The notes beneath the pieces were generated by a model. The model saw nothing but the letters and a program-made list of their open reading frames with translations. It was not told the origin of the DNA and searched no databases. Below are positions 10,728 to 21,076 of a stretch of DNA of 64,000 nt, one piece after another. The stretch is from the NCBI GenBank assembly GCA_963798775.1, contig CAWCUK010000004.1:248001-312000 (forward strand), read 5' to 3'. How positions within the stretch are numbered: position 1 is the stretch's first letter; every line of letters starts with the position of its first letter. Origin of the DNA: CAWCUK01 sp963798775 (GTDB lineage Bacteria > Bacteroidota > Ignavibacteria > Ignavibacteriales > Ignavibacteriaceae). The position numbers and the translations under genes were made by a program.

Positions 10728-10846
10728 TCCATTTTTAAACTCGAATTAGAATAAAATTAATTTCTATAACTATTTTATTTTTTTTATGAAGTTTTCTTCC
10801 TAATTTTATTTCATCATTTTGTTGAATATAAAATTGAAATTCTCCT

Positions 10847-12070
10847 ATGAAATTTACAGAAATTCTGCTCATCTCGCTTCAGTCCCTCAAGAATAATCGC
10901 TTAAGAACCTTACTTACTGTTTTGGGCGTTGTAGTTGGTATTTTTTCAATCGTAGTTATAATGACTATAATTACAATGCTTCAAGATACTATTGAAAATG
11001 GGGTTTCTATGTTGAGCAAAAATACTTTTCAAATCCAAAAATACCCGGCCATACGTAAAGGTGGACGACATCAGTATAGAAACCGCAAGGATCTTACTCT
11101 TGATGATTTTTATCGTTTGCAGGGTATGCTTAAACAAGTTGAATATATGGCCGCGGAAATGGATGCGGGAGGCGAGATTATAAAGTTTGGGAATAAAGAA
11201 ACTAATCCGAATATTCATGTAGTTGGGATTACTCCCGGCGCGTTAAAAACTAATAATCTAAACATTCAATCCGGTAGGGGAATTAGAGAAACAGATAATA
11301 ATTACGCGAATGATGTTTGTCTTTTAGGTAAAGATGTGATTGATAAACTTTTCCCAAATATTAGTCCTATTGGTCAGATTGTGAGAATAGGAGGAAAACC
11401 ATCGAAAGTAATAGGCACATTAGAACCGCAGCCGCAGATGTTCGGACAAAGCATGGACAATTATATTTTAATTCCGATTACAACTTTCCAAAGTTTTTAT
11501 GGCAAACGGGACAGAAGCGTAAGTATAACAGTTATGGCCCAAAATAAAGACTTATATGATGCGACAATAGACGCGGCTATTGGATATATGCGCGTTATCC
11601 GAAAAGTAGGGCCGGGTGAAGAAAATGACTTTGATATTTTTAGCAATGAATCTTTAATTACTCAGGTTAACGATATTACCGGCGGTGTAAAAATTGGTGC
11701 GATTGTTGTCTCCATTATCGCGCTGCTTGCTGCCGGTGTGGGTATAATGAATATAATGCTTGTTTCTGTTACCGAAAGAACCAGAGAAATCGGAATTAGA
11801 AAAGCCATTGGAGCGAGAAAAAGCAGCATTTTATTCCAATTTTTGTTTGAAGCTGTAATTTTATCCGTAATCGGCGGAATAGCAGGAATATTACTGGGTG
11901 TTGGTTTAGGTAATCTTGCCGGAACAGCTTTAAATGCACAAGCCGCGATTCCTGTAGATTGGGTTATTATCGGATTAAGTCTTTGTATTTTTGTCGGCGT
12001 TGTTTTCGGAACTTACCCGGCTTATAAAGCTTCAAATTTAGATCCGATAGAAGCCTTGCGTTATGAATAA
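10847..12070 (+). CDS. MacB-like ABC transporter permease, third of three (tandem paralogue)
   Basis: This 407-residue permease has the same topology as the gene at 9446. Its N-terminal helix, its coupling motif RTREIGIRKAIGARKSSI and its C-terminus (SNLDPIEALRYE) are nearly identical to that gene, while parts of the periplasmic domain differ. It is separated from its twin by 168 bases that contain a terminator-like hairpin, so it may have its own promoter. It carries no ATPase domain and presumably uses the ATPase at 7433. Its stop overlaps the start of the cupin gene by eight bases. Confidence 0.9.
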   Translation: MKFTEILLISLQSLKNNRLRTLLTVLGVVVGIFSIVVIMTIITMLQDTIENGVSMLSKNTFQIQKYPAIRKGGRHQYRNRKDLTLDDFYRLQGMLKQVEYMAAEMDAGGEIIKFGNKETNPNIHVVGITPGALKTNNLNIQSGRGIRETDNNYANDVCLLGKDVIDKLFPNISPIGQIVRIGGKPSKVIGTLEPQPQMFGQSMDNYILIPITTFQSFYGKRDRSVSITVMAQNKDLYDATIDAAIGYMRVIRKVGPGEENDFDIFSNESLITQVNDITGGVKIGAIVVSIIALLAAGVGIMNIMLVSVTERTREIGIRKAIGARKSSILFQFLFEAVILSVIGGIAGILLGVGLGNLAGTALNAQAAIPVDWVIIGLSLCIFVGVVFGTYPAYKASNLDPIEALRYE

Positions 12071-12377
12071 AAATAATATTTATGATGAAATACCATTAAA
12101 TCTAACGAAAGAAATTTTTGAAACTCTTATTGAGGATAAAAATGTTAAAATTGAAAGAATAGTTTCCGAAGGTAATTCATCTCCCGAAGATTTTTGGTAT
12201 GATCAAGAAAAAAATGAATGGGTAATAATACTTAAAGGTGAAGCCGTACTTTTGTTTGAGGATAAAGAAATACATCTTAAAACCGGTGATTATATTGAAA
12301 TTCCCGCGCATAAAAAACATAAAGTAAAATGGACTAAACAAAATGAAAAAACCATTTGGCTTGCAGTTCATTTTTAA
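12063..12377 (+). CDS. small cupin-domain protein
   Basis: This 104-residue single-domain protein has cupin motifs: WVIILKGEAVLLFEDKEIHLKTGD (motif 1 region) and IPAHKKHKVKW (motif 2 region). Two histidines are visible in the second motif; the first motif lacks the usual HxH, so metal binding is uncertain. The ATG overlaps the third permease stop, so the two are translationally coupled. Cupins of this size are often phosphomannose-isomerase-like or sensory; no substrate can be assigned. Its stop is only a few bases from the convergent metallophosphoesterase gene. Confidence 0.75.
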   Translation: MNKNNIYDEIPLNLTKEIFETLIEDKNVKIERIVSEGNSSPEDFWYDQEKNEWVIILKGEAVLLFEDKEIHLKTGDYIEIPAHKKHKVKWTKQNEKTIWLAVHF

Positions 12378-13180
12378 TCTTCTCTTATCCATTCTTCATT
12401 TTCTTTTCTATAGATTGTTAATACAGAATCAACAAATTTTTCACCTGACCATACACGTATTTCAATAACAATATTATTTCTTTCCAGAGTTATCAAATTA
12501 TACGCATTCGGTTCATTTCTAATTCTGTTTGAAATTGCCGTACCAGCCTGCGCAGAAATTAATGATCTTTTTCTTGCGGGATAAAAAGTTCTTATATCTC
12601 CGCTGTAACCATGATGAAGATGTCCGGCCAATAAAAGATCCACATCACATTGATCAATTATATTTAAAGCTTTACCGGATCTTCCGACTAAATCAATTCC
12701 TGGTTCTCCCGGCGGTGGAATAAAAGGATGATGAGTTACAATAACTTTAAATTTATTGTTATCAATGGCGCACAATTTTTTTTCTATTTCCTCCATTTGC
12801 TCAACTGAAATTTTGCCGTTTTTCCAAGTGAGAGATCTCGAAGTATTTATACCTAAAACCGCAATTTCATTATCCTCATAAAGAGGAAAAAAATCTTTTG
12901 TAATAAATTTTTTATATCCGTCTAAGGGAAGTATAAATCTTTTGAAAATATTAAATAGAGGAATATCATGATTTCCCGGAATTTTTATTTGCGGAAGTTT
13001 AATTCGTTCTAAAAAATTTCTGGCTTTAATAAACTGACTCTTCCTAGCTCTTTGTGTAAAATCTCCGCTGATTACTACTAGCGCGGGATTTTGCTGATCT
13101 ATATCTTTTAATAATCCTTCTGCTATTGCAGGTTCCTCGGTTCCGAAATGTAAATCTGAAATATGAATAATTTTTCTCAT
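12374..13180 (-). CDS. metallophosphoesterase (Icc/CpdA-like calcineurin-fold phosphodiesterase)
   Basis: This 268-residue cytoplasmic phosphoesterase carries the full set of dimetal motifs: ISDLHFG at residues 7-13, ISGDFT, GNHD, VTHHPF and AGHLHHG. This arrangement is that of class III cyclic nucleotide phosphodiesterase-like enzymes, but members also act on other phosphodiesters, so the substrate is open. It overlaps the upstream lipid-kinase-like gene by four bases (ATGA), making a two-gene minus-strand operon. Its end overlaps the end of the convergent cupin gene by four bases. Confidence 0.88.
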   Translation of the reverse strand: MRKIIHISDLHFGTEEPAIAEGLLKDIDQQNPALVVISGDFTQRARKSQFIKARNFLERIKLPQIKIPGNHDIPLFNIFKRFILPLDGYKKFITKDFFPLYEDNEIAVLGINTSRSLTWKNGKISVEQMEEIEKKLCAIDNNKFKVIVTHHPFIPPPGEPGIDLVGRSGKALNIIDQCDVDLLLAGHLHHGYSGDIRTFYPARKRSLISAQAGTAISNRIRNEPNAYNLITLERNNIVIEIRVWSGEKFVDSVLTIYRKENEEWIRED

Positions 13181-14076
13181 TCTTTTCCCGGTATTATTAC
13201 TTTTAACGCGTGCTTTCGTAGTTTGTAATTTAGTGGTGTAGATAGCTTTAATACTTCTCCGTCGGTTGAAACATCTATATACTTCTTTTTTGTTTCGAGT
13301 GTTAATTCATCCGTAAAATAAATGCTGAAGTTATTTTCACTGCTCAATTTATTCATCAAACCGAGTATGGCAAATTTTAACATCTCAAACCTATTTGTTG
13401 TATTCGGATAATAAACCCCCAAACAGCCTTTATCCAGTTCTTTGCGGGTTCCCAAATTGAAAATATCCATGTTATAATTGTTGTTTCCCACGAATACAAA
13501 CGGAGTTTTACATTCCATCATTTTTCCGCCTGTTTTAATTTTTACATTAACAGTAGGAAATCTTTTGAACATTCTTAAAACCGCAATTCCCATTGCCACC
13601 CATTTTCTTCCGCCTAAACTGTTTATTTCTTTTTCACGATGTTTAACAACTTTTGGATAAAGGCCTATTGATGAATTATTTACAAATATAATACCGTTAA
13701 CTTCGCCTACATCAATTTGTTTTATATTTTGATTAGCGATTGTTTTTATAGCATCATCAAATTCTAACGGAATTCCAGCGTCCTTAGCAAAATGATTTAA
13801 TGTTCCGATCGGTAAAACTCCCATGGGAATATTCGAGCCGGTTAAAACAGCTGCCACAGTGCTAACTGTCCCGTCTCCGCCGGCTGCAATTATTAAATTA
13901 ATATCCATAGCCATTGCCGATTTCGCTGTTTTTTCTAATTCTTCCCCTTTAACCGCAAAAATTTCAGATTCTATATTATATTTTTGTAGGGAAGATTGGA
14001 TATTATCCGGATTACATTTTTCATTTCCGTGTAAAGCGGCAAACGCTCCTTGATTAATAATTACCGCTGCTTTCAT
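13177..14076 (-). CDS. diacylglycerol kinase / lipid kinase family protein (YegS/DagK-like)
   Basis: This 299-residue protein has the DAGK catalytic fold. The nucleotide-binding motif AAGGDGTVSTVAAVL lies near residues 64-78 and PIGTLNHFAKDAGIPL near 92-107. The C-terminal beta domain contains STDGE, typical of the family. It likely phosphorylates diacylglycerol or a related lipid at the inner membrane face. It is first in an operon with the metallophosphoesterase. The pairing of a lipid kinase with a phosphoesterase suggests joint lipid or phosphate metabolism, but that is inference. Confidence 0.87.
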   Translation of the reverse strand: MKAAVIINQGAFAALHGNEKCNPDNIQSSLQKYNIESEIFAVKGEELEKTAKSAMAMDINLIIAAGGDGTVSTVAAVLTGSNIPMGVLPIGTLNHFAKDAGIPLEFDDAIKTIANQNIKQIDVGEVNGIIFVNNSSIGLYPKVVKHREKEINSLGGRKWVAMGIAVLRMFKRFPTVNVKIKTGGKMMECKTPFVFVGNNNYNMDIFNLGTRKELDKGCLGVYYPNTTNRFEMLKFAILGLMNKLSSENNFSIYFTDELTLETKKKYIDVSTDGEVLKLSTPLNYKLRKHALKVIIPGKE

Positions 14077-14280
14077 AATAAATATTAGTTTTCGTGCTTA
14101 TTATTCTTGATTTAATTTTATCTTTAAATATAATTTTAGAATGCGGGGGGACTGTGTTTTGAAACAATAAAAACTGTCGCAACCTATTCATTTAATTAGG
14201 CTTTGCATTGAATCAAATATAGACTTGATAAATGAAGTAACTAAATTTAGATTTATTTTTTATAAAAAATTCTTCTTCTA

Positions 14281-17200
14281 TTGAAATTATCGAATAAATT
14301 ATTTTTCATTTTTGCGGTTATAATCTTAGTTCATTCTAAAATGAATGCACAAACCGAATATTTTTCCACAGTAGTAACAGATACTATACGTGTAAATTTT
14401 GAAAATAAATACACACTCTCGAATATTTCAATCATCCCTTTTTCCGAATCGATTATTTTAAGAGATACGGTTTTGAATAGAAAAGATTACAATTTTTCAT
14501 ATTCAACAGCGTCTTTTTCATTATCAAATTCTCTTCCTTATTCTATTTTTGATACTTTAATTGTTCGTTATAAAACAGTAAAACTTTCACTGCAAAAAGA
14601 ATATAAAAGAAGAACCTTAGAAATAAAATTTGATGAAAAATTCGGTGATACGGTAAGGGTTGCAAGATCCGGTAGTAGTATTACTCCGGAATCAATATTC
14701 GGAAGTGAGATTGAAAAAAGCGGAACTTTGGTAAGAGGTTTTACTGTAGGTACAACTAAAGATTTTTCCTTGAATAGCGGTTTAAGGCTTCAGCTTTCGG
14801 GTAAACTTTCTAAAGACATTGAAGTTGTTGCCGCTTTAACTGACGAAAATACCCCGATTCAGCCCGAAGGAAATACCGAGCGGCTTGAAGAACTTGATAA
14901 AGTTTTTATCCAAATAAAACATCCTTTTGCTTCCGGCACTTTTGGTGATTACCAGCTGCAGAAAAGGTATGGAGAATTTGGGATTATAGATAGAAAACTT
15001 CAAGGTTTATTAGGCGAATATAATTACAAGGGTTACAGCGGTTATGTTTCTCTTGCCGGCGCTAAAGGAAAATTTACAACAAATAATTTTAACGGAATTG
15101 ACGGTGTGCAAGGGCCCTACAGATTAAGCGGCGCCGATAATGAACGAGATATAATTATTATCGCCGGCAGTGAGCGTGTTTATATTGACGGTATCGAAAT
15201 GAAGAGGGGAGAAAATAATGATTATACAATTGAATATTCAAATGCTCAAATAACTTTTACTCCGAAAAGATTAATTACTTCCGCCAGCAGAATTTCTGTT
15301 GATTTTGAATATACAACAAGAAGATATTCACGCAATTTTTTCGGAACAGCTGTTGCCTCATCATTTTTTGATGATAAACTCGGAGTTAAATTTCAATATA
15401 TAAGAGAAGGCGATGATCCGGATGCGCCGATTGACATTTCGCTTTCCGATTCGGATAAAACTGTTTTATATAATGCCGGCGATGAAAGAACTAAAGCCGT
15501 TAAATCGGGAATTTCACTCGCCAAACCAGATTCTTTAGGACAAATAAAAGGAATTTATGAAAAGATAGATACTCTAATTAATGATAAAAATTATTCTTAT
15601 TATTTTTATAATCCCGGTTCATCAAAATCAATTTATAACATTTCCTTCAGTTATGTTGGTGAACAAAAAGGAGATTATGTTCGCGAAAGTTTAGGTAATT
15701 ATCGGTTTGTGGGAGTTAAACAAGGAAGTTATCTTCCCGTAATTTTTCTTCCGTTGCCGGAATTAAAACAAATTGGGAATTTTGTCCTGAATTATGAACC
15801 ATTTAAAGATGTTACTGTAAGTTTAGAATATGCCGGCAGCCTTTGGGATAAAAATCGTTTATCCTCTTTAGATGAAGGAGATAATTTTGGTTATGCCAGA
15901 AATATTTTCCTTCAAGTTAAACCGCAGAAAATTATTGTCGGTAAAATTAATTTGGGTAAAATGGGTCTTTCCTACAAAGACCGTTTTATTCAAGATAAAT
16001 TCACTTCTCTTGATAGATTTAATGAAGTTGAATTTAACAGAGACTACAACATCAGCCAGTCCGAAAAGCCGCAGAACGAGCAGTTGCGCGAGATGAATTT
16101 AAATCTGATTCCTATTGAGGAATTAAATATTGTTTCCTCTCTGGGGCTTTTAAATAAAGGAGATGATTTCAAATCCACGCGGTATAATAATACTTTAAAA
16201 TTTACGAACGCTAAAAAACTTATTGTAGATTATAATTTGGATTATGTTGATTCTAAAAATTTAAATTTAAAAAGTAAATGGTTCCGGCAGAAAGGAGATG
16301 CTTCGTATCTGCTTTGGAAATTTAAACCCGGTGTAGAGTTTTTAGCTGAAGATAAAAGAGATAAACAAATTGAAAAAGATTCGCTGATGGACGGAAGTTT
16401 AAAATATTATGAAGTTAATCCTTATTTAGAGTTTACTGATTTTCATGGTTTAAATCTTTCCGTAAAATATTCTACAAGACAGGATTTTCTTCCGATTAAC
16501 GGGGAACTTTTCCGTGAGTCTAAATCAAATACACAATATTATGAATTGAACTATAACGGAACTAAGGAAGTAAATTCAACTGTAAGTTTAACTGTAAGGG
16601 ATAAAAAATACAGCGAAATTTTTAAGAAAAAAGGACAGCTTGATAACCAGACAATTTTAATACGCTCGCAAAACCGATTTAATTTTTGGCAGCCGCTGCG
16701 GGGAGATTTCTTCTATGAAGTTTCTACTCAGCGTTCTGCTAAGCTTCAAAAAGTTTTTGTTCGTGTTGAAAAAGGAACCGGAAATTTTAAATTTCTCGGC
16801 GACCTAAATAATAACGGTGTTGCCGACGAAAATGAGTTTGAACCGACTGTTTACGAAGGAGATTATATTCAAGTTACAGTTCCTACCGATCAGCTTTACC
16901 CGGTTATAGATTTAAAAACCAGCACTAAATGGAAAGTAAATTTTGGTGACATTTTCGATCCCGCCTCGGGTATTGCCCAAATCTTAAAACCAGTTTCAAC
17001 AGAAACTTATTGGCGGATAGAAGAGAACAGCAGGGAAGAAGATTATAAGAAAATTTATCTGCTTAATTTTTCCGCGTTTCAAAATGAAGAAAATACTATA
17101 CAAGGTTCTAATTATATTCAGCAAGACATTTTCCTTTTTGAAAATGATCAATCTTTAAATTTCAGATTTCGTTACGCTCAGCGAAAAAGTTTAAACCAAT

Positions 17201-17749
17201 ATAGTGGGGGAGTAGAAAAAGCATACAACCGGGAAAGAAGTTTGAGAATTCGCTTTAAAATGATTGAAGAGGTAAATAATCAAACAGAACTGAAAAACGA
17301 AAACGATAATGTAAACGCGCCGTCTTCATTCAAACAGAGTTAGGGAAATTAAAAGCAACAATGTAAATACTGATTTTTCTTATCGACCGGAGAAAAATGT
17401 TGAAGTTGGATTTAAATTAAAAGTAGGAAGAAGCGAAGATTATTATCCCGAAAAACCTACAATAATAGATTTAAATTCTCAATCGATCAGAGTTAATCTT
17501 TCTTTTGCGGGAAACGGAAGGCTACGTACAGAATTTGAAAGAACAGAATTAACGGCGAATACAGCCGAAAATTTTCTTCCTTTCGAATTAACCGGAGGAA
17601 ATATGTTAGGGAAAAATTATTATTTACGCTTTAATTTTGACTATCGTCTAGCCGCAAACCTACAATCCACAATCAGCTATGACGGCAGAGTACAAGGAAG
17701 AGGAAAAGTAGTTCATACAGCGCGCGCCGAAGTCCGTGCTTATTTTTAA
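14281..17749 (+). CDS. very large exported beta-rich outer-membrane-type protein, function unknown (one frameshift)
   Basis: A TTG at 14281 opens a signal peptide (hydrophobic about residues 6-20, then MNAQTEY). The mature chain is about 1,130 residues of alternating aromatic/polar beta strands ending in VRAYF, a terminal aromatic residue typical of outer membrane barrels. The frame breaks at about 17320; removing one C joins NDNVNA to RLHSNRVREIK and the gene continues to 17749. A segment with LRLQLSGKLSKDIEVVAAL, then PIQPEGNTERLEELDKVFI, looks like the repeated membrane-strand blocks of SprA-like and related giant surface proteins, but I cannot place it firmly. No enzymatic motif is seen. 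It stands alone between a divergent lipid kinase operon and a Nudix gene. Confidence 0.7.
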
Positions 17750-17767
17750 TCAACAATTAGGAAGAAT

Positions 17768-18241
17768 ATGAAAATAATTTCGAATATGATTGAGGCACAT
17801 GTTTTTAAGGAATCAAAAGACGGGATAGAATTTTTACTCCTTAAAAGATCTGAAGGAGAAATTTATCCCGGATTGTGGCAAATGGTAAACGGAAGTATTG
17901 AACAAAATGAAAAAGCTTATGAAACGGCGTTAAGAGAAATAAAAGAAGAAACCGGTTTGGTTCCCGAAAAATTTTGGACAGCTCCGAATGTTAATTCCTT
18001 TTATTCACATGAAAAAAATTGTATGATGATTTTGCCGGTTTTTGCCGCGAAAGTAAACGGCAAAATTCCGGTGAAAATATGCGAAGAACATTGCGATTTT
18101 AAATGGTCTAAACCTGAGGAAGCTAAAAAATTATTGGCTTGGCAAGGGCAGAGGAAATCAGTTGATATTATTACTCAATATTATTTAAAAGAGATAGATT
18201 TTCTTAATTTTATAGAAATTGAAATCAATCTACAAAAATGA
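17768..18241 (+). CDS. Nudix hydrolase (MutT-like)
   Basis: This 157-residue protein contains a complete Nudix box, GSIEQNEKAYETALREIKEETGL in total, where the Gly, Arg-Glu and Glu-Glu metal-binding positions are all present (about residues 42-64). It probably hydrolyses a nucleoside diphosphate-X compound. The context LWQMVNGSIE resembles NudB-like dATP/dihydroneopterin triphosphate pyrophosphatases, but that assignment is weak. AGGAAG just upstream of the ATG supports the start. It begins 18 bases after the large outer membrane gene. Confidence 0.88.
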   Translation: MKIISNMIEAHVFKESKDGIEFLLLKRSEGEIYPGLWQMVNGSIEQNEKAYETALREIKEETGLVPEKFWTAPNVNSFYSHEKNCMMILPVFAAKVNGKIPVKICEEHCDFKWSKPEEAKKLLAWQGQRKSVDIITQYYLKEIDFLNFIEIEINLQK

Positions 18242-18334
18242 ATTTGAAGTTTGCCGATGCAAATAAATTATGGAATCAATTCCATATTTCTTATTTTTGA
18301 CGATGTATTTTTTAATTTAACGCAGGAGTTATAA

Positions 18335-19213
18335 TTGGGTCTTTTAGTTGTAGGTTCACTTGGATTAGATACCGTTGCTACACCATTCGATAAAATTGAG
18401 GAAGCGCTTGGTGGTTCTGCAACTTATATTTCTTTGGCATCAAGTTATTTTAGCGGACCGGTTTATTTGGTTGGAGTTGTTGGCGAAGATTTTCCTCAAG
18501 AATATATTCAATTATTACAAAATCATGATGTAGATCTTGAAGGATTACAAATAGTTGAAGGAGGAAAAACTTTTCGATGGTCCGGTAAATATCATTACGA
18601 TTTAAATGTTCGCGATACTTTGCTTACCGAATTAAATGTCTTTGAGGCTTTCAATCCTATTGTTCCCGAAAAATTTCGTAAATCTCAGTTTGTTTGTCTC
18701 GGAAATATAGATCCGACATTACAACTAATAGTTTTAGAACAAATGGAAGATCCGCAATTTGTTGTTTGTGATACAATGAATTACTGGATTGAAGGAAAAA
18801 AAGAAGAACTGCTTAAACTGCTAAAAAGAGTTAATGTACTTATTATAAATGATTCCGAAGCACGACTTTTAGCACAAGAACCGAATTTAATTAAATCCGC
18901 TAAAGTAATTAGAGACATGGGTCCGGAAATCTTAATTATTAAAAAAGGTGAACACGGAGCTTTATTATTCACTGACGACATAGTTTTTTCGGCCCCTGCT
19001 TATCCAATGGAAATGATTTATGATCCTACAGGCGCGGGAGATACTTTTGCCGGTGGATTTACCGGATATCTGCACAAAACTCAAGACCTGAGCCCCGAAA
19101 ATATGAAACGCGCGGTTGTTTACGGAAGCGCAATGGCTTCATTCTGTGTGGAGAAATTTAGTACTAAAGGATTAGAAGAATTAGAATATTTACCGTGTGC
19201 AGGATCGTTATAG
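18335..19213 (+). CDS. PfkB-family carbohydrate/nucleoside kinase
   Basis: This 292-residue kinase of the ribokinase/PfkB fold starts at TTG (18335), supported by AGGAG six bases upstream. It begins with the core strand VVGSLGLDT and has the substrate-binding GGSATYIS motif near residues 29-36. The C-terminal PfkB signature DPTGAGDTFAGGF contains the catalytic Asp and the anion hole. Family members phosphorylate sugars or nucleosides such as ribose, fructose or adenosine. The next gene is mtnA-like, which suggests a 5-substituted ribose or related pentose substrate, but this is inference. Confidence 0.87.
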   Translation: MGLLVVGSLGLDTVATPFDKIEEALGGSATYISLASSYFSGPVYLVGVVGEDFPQEYIQLLQNHDVDLEGLQIVEGGKTFRWSGKYHYDLNVRDTLLTELNVFEAFNPIVPEKFRKSQFVCLGNIDPTLQLIVLEQMEDPQFVVCDTMNYWIEGKKEELLKLLKRVNVLIINDSEARLLAQEPNLIKSAKVIRDMGPEILIIKKGEHGALLFTDDIVFSAPAYPMEMIYDPTGAGDTFAGGFTGYLHKTQDLSPENMKRAVVYGSAMASFCVEKFSTKGLEELEYLPCAGSL

Positions 19214-19239
19214 AGAATTTTTAAACCTTTCTAGATTTG

Positions 19240-20263
19240 ATGAAAAAGAATAATTATTTTTCTTTAGATTTTAAAGATGATCATCTAATTCTACTGGATC
19301 AGACAAAACTTCCTTTAAAGGAAGAATATGTTGAAACGGATGATTATGAACGCGTTGCCGGTGCAATTGAACGACTTGAAGTACGCGGCGCTCCGGCTAT
19401 TGGTGTTACTGCCGCTTATGGTTTAGCCCTCGCTTTAAAAAATATCTGATAAATCAAATCGAATTGAAAAATTTAATAAGGCTTATCAAAGGTTAGCCGG
19501 AACACGACCAACCGCAGTCAATCTTTTTATGGCTTTAAATGAACAGAAAAAGATGTTTGAATCAAATCAAGACGCCGAAGATATTTATCAACTTCTGCTA
19601 AAAAGGGCTAAAGAACTTCATGAAGATGATATTGAAAAATGCCGGAAAATTGGTGAGAACGGATTCCGCGATATTCAGAAAAAAATCGGTGGTACTTACA
19701 CATTGCAATACAGGCAAATTAGCTACCGCGGGCGAAGGAACTGCATTCAGTGTAATAAAATCTGGTTTTGAGAAAGAATTAGTTACGTTTGTGTATGCCG
19801 ATGAAACACGGCCGCTTCTTGCAAGGTTCACGTTTAACGGCGTTTGAATTGGAACGCACAGGTATACCGTTTGCTATTCAAAGTGATTCTTCGGCGGCAA
19901 TGCTTATGAAGCAGGGTAAAGTAGATGTTGTAATTGTCGGTGCCGACAGAATTGCTCTTAATGGAGATTCCGCAAATAAAATAGGTACTTATAATTTAGC
20001 TGTACTATGCAACTATCATAACATTCCTTTTTACATTGCGGCTCCTACAACAACAATTGATAGAACAATTCCTACCGGTGAAGAAATAAAAATAGAATAT
20101 AGAAAAGGAGTCGAACTAACATCAGTAAACGGCAATAAAATAACCCGGATGATTCCGTAAGGTATATACGCCTGCATTTGATGTTACTCCATCACATTTA
20201 ATAACAGGAATTATTACCGAAGAAGGGGTTTTTTCGTTTCCTTATAATTTTATCGATGAGTGA
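19240..20263 (+). CDS. mtnA: S-methyl-5-thioribose-1-phosphate isomerase (four frameshifts)
   Basis: MtnA is an eIF2B-like isomerase that converts methylthioribose-1-phosphate to methylthioribulose-1-phosphate in methionine salvage. The conserved segments appear in order across four frames: RGAPAIGVTAAYG, THCNTGKLATAGEGTA with the catalytic-site Cys, TRPLLQGSRLTAFEL, QSDSSAAML, VIVGADRIALNGDSANKIGT with the catalytic Asp, and VYTPAFDVTP. Breaks lie near 19444, 19679-19685 (A7), 19821 and 20158. Removing one base at each gives one continuous protein of about 340 residues, the normal length. The motifs are perfectly preserved, so sequence errors are more likely than decay. The stop overlaps recO by eight bases. 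Confidence 0.87.
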
Positions 20264-20997
20264 AATAATAAAAACTGAAGCGGTAGTTCTAAGTAAATTA
20301 AACTACGGCGATTCAAGTTTAATTGTAACCTTATTTACTAAGGAATACGGAAAATTATCAGCAATTATAAAAGGGGCAAGAAATCCTAAATCCAAAATGG
20401 GATTAGTCATAGATCCGCTTAATCACCTTCAAATTATATTATATAAAAAAGATACTAGAGAGCTGCAGATAATTTCCAGCGCGGAAATTCTTACTTATTT
20501 TCCAAAAATTAAAGATAGATTTTGAACTACTAAAATACAGTTACGCAATTCTGGAGTTGGTGAAAAACCTTACTCCGGAACATGAATCAAACCAAAGATT
20601 ATTTAAGGGATTATAAGAATCTTATCCTTGTTTAATTCATCTAAACAGAAAACAGAAATTCTTTTCGGACGTTTTTTTATATTTTTTTTAACGGAATTGG
20701 GTTACGAAGTTCAGATTGAAAAATGTTCCTCTTGCGGTAAAGCAAACTAGACCCGAAGATGATTTGTCCTACAATTATGAAATAGGTATTTTATGCAATG
20801 ATTGTAGAAAAGAATACTTAGAATCTTTTTCGATTAATGGGGAACTTTTTGAGTACTTAATTTGTCTAAAAACCAACTGTTACCCTGAAAGAATTAATGA
20901 AAGAGTTATTGATAAAGCATTAGTTTTTATGGAAAAATATCTTAAACATCATGTTCCGGATTTTAAAGGAATTCAAACTTTTCAATTATTTAAATAA
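20256..20997 (+). CDS. recO: DNA repair protein RecO (three frameshifts)
   Basis: RecO binds ssDNA and loads RecA with RecR. The N-terminal OB fold is clear: TEAVVLSKLNYGDSSLIVTL, then YGKLSAIIKGARNPKSKMG. The C-terminal part has the zinc-binding cysteine pairs CSSCG and CNDC. Breaks lie near 20516 (extra A), about 20611 (apparently one base missing) and 20742 (extra G). After repair the protein is about 246 residues, as expected. Its start overlaps mtnA. Preserved motifs suggest a working gene with sequence errors. Confidence 0.83.
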
Positions 20998-21076
20998 AGA
21001 GGTTTGAATAGAAATTTTTGATACTATACTGCAATTTACAGAAGTAACAAAAAATCATTTCATCGGAGGATAGAAA

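Noticed and set aside
14077..14280. The 200-base gap between divergent genes as a tRNA or small RNA
   Set aside because: No cloverleaf or conserved RNA element could be found. The G6 run near 14145 and AT-rich flanks do not form a clear structure.
19240..20997. mtnA and recO as true pseudogenes
   Set aside because: All catalytic and zinc-binding motifs are preserved in order, nearly every break is repaired by one base, and neighbouring essential genes show the same kind of break. Sequence error fits better.
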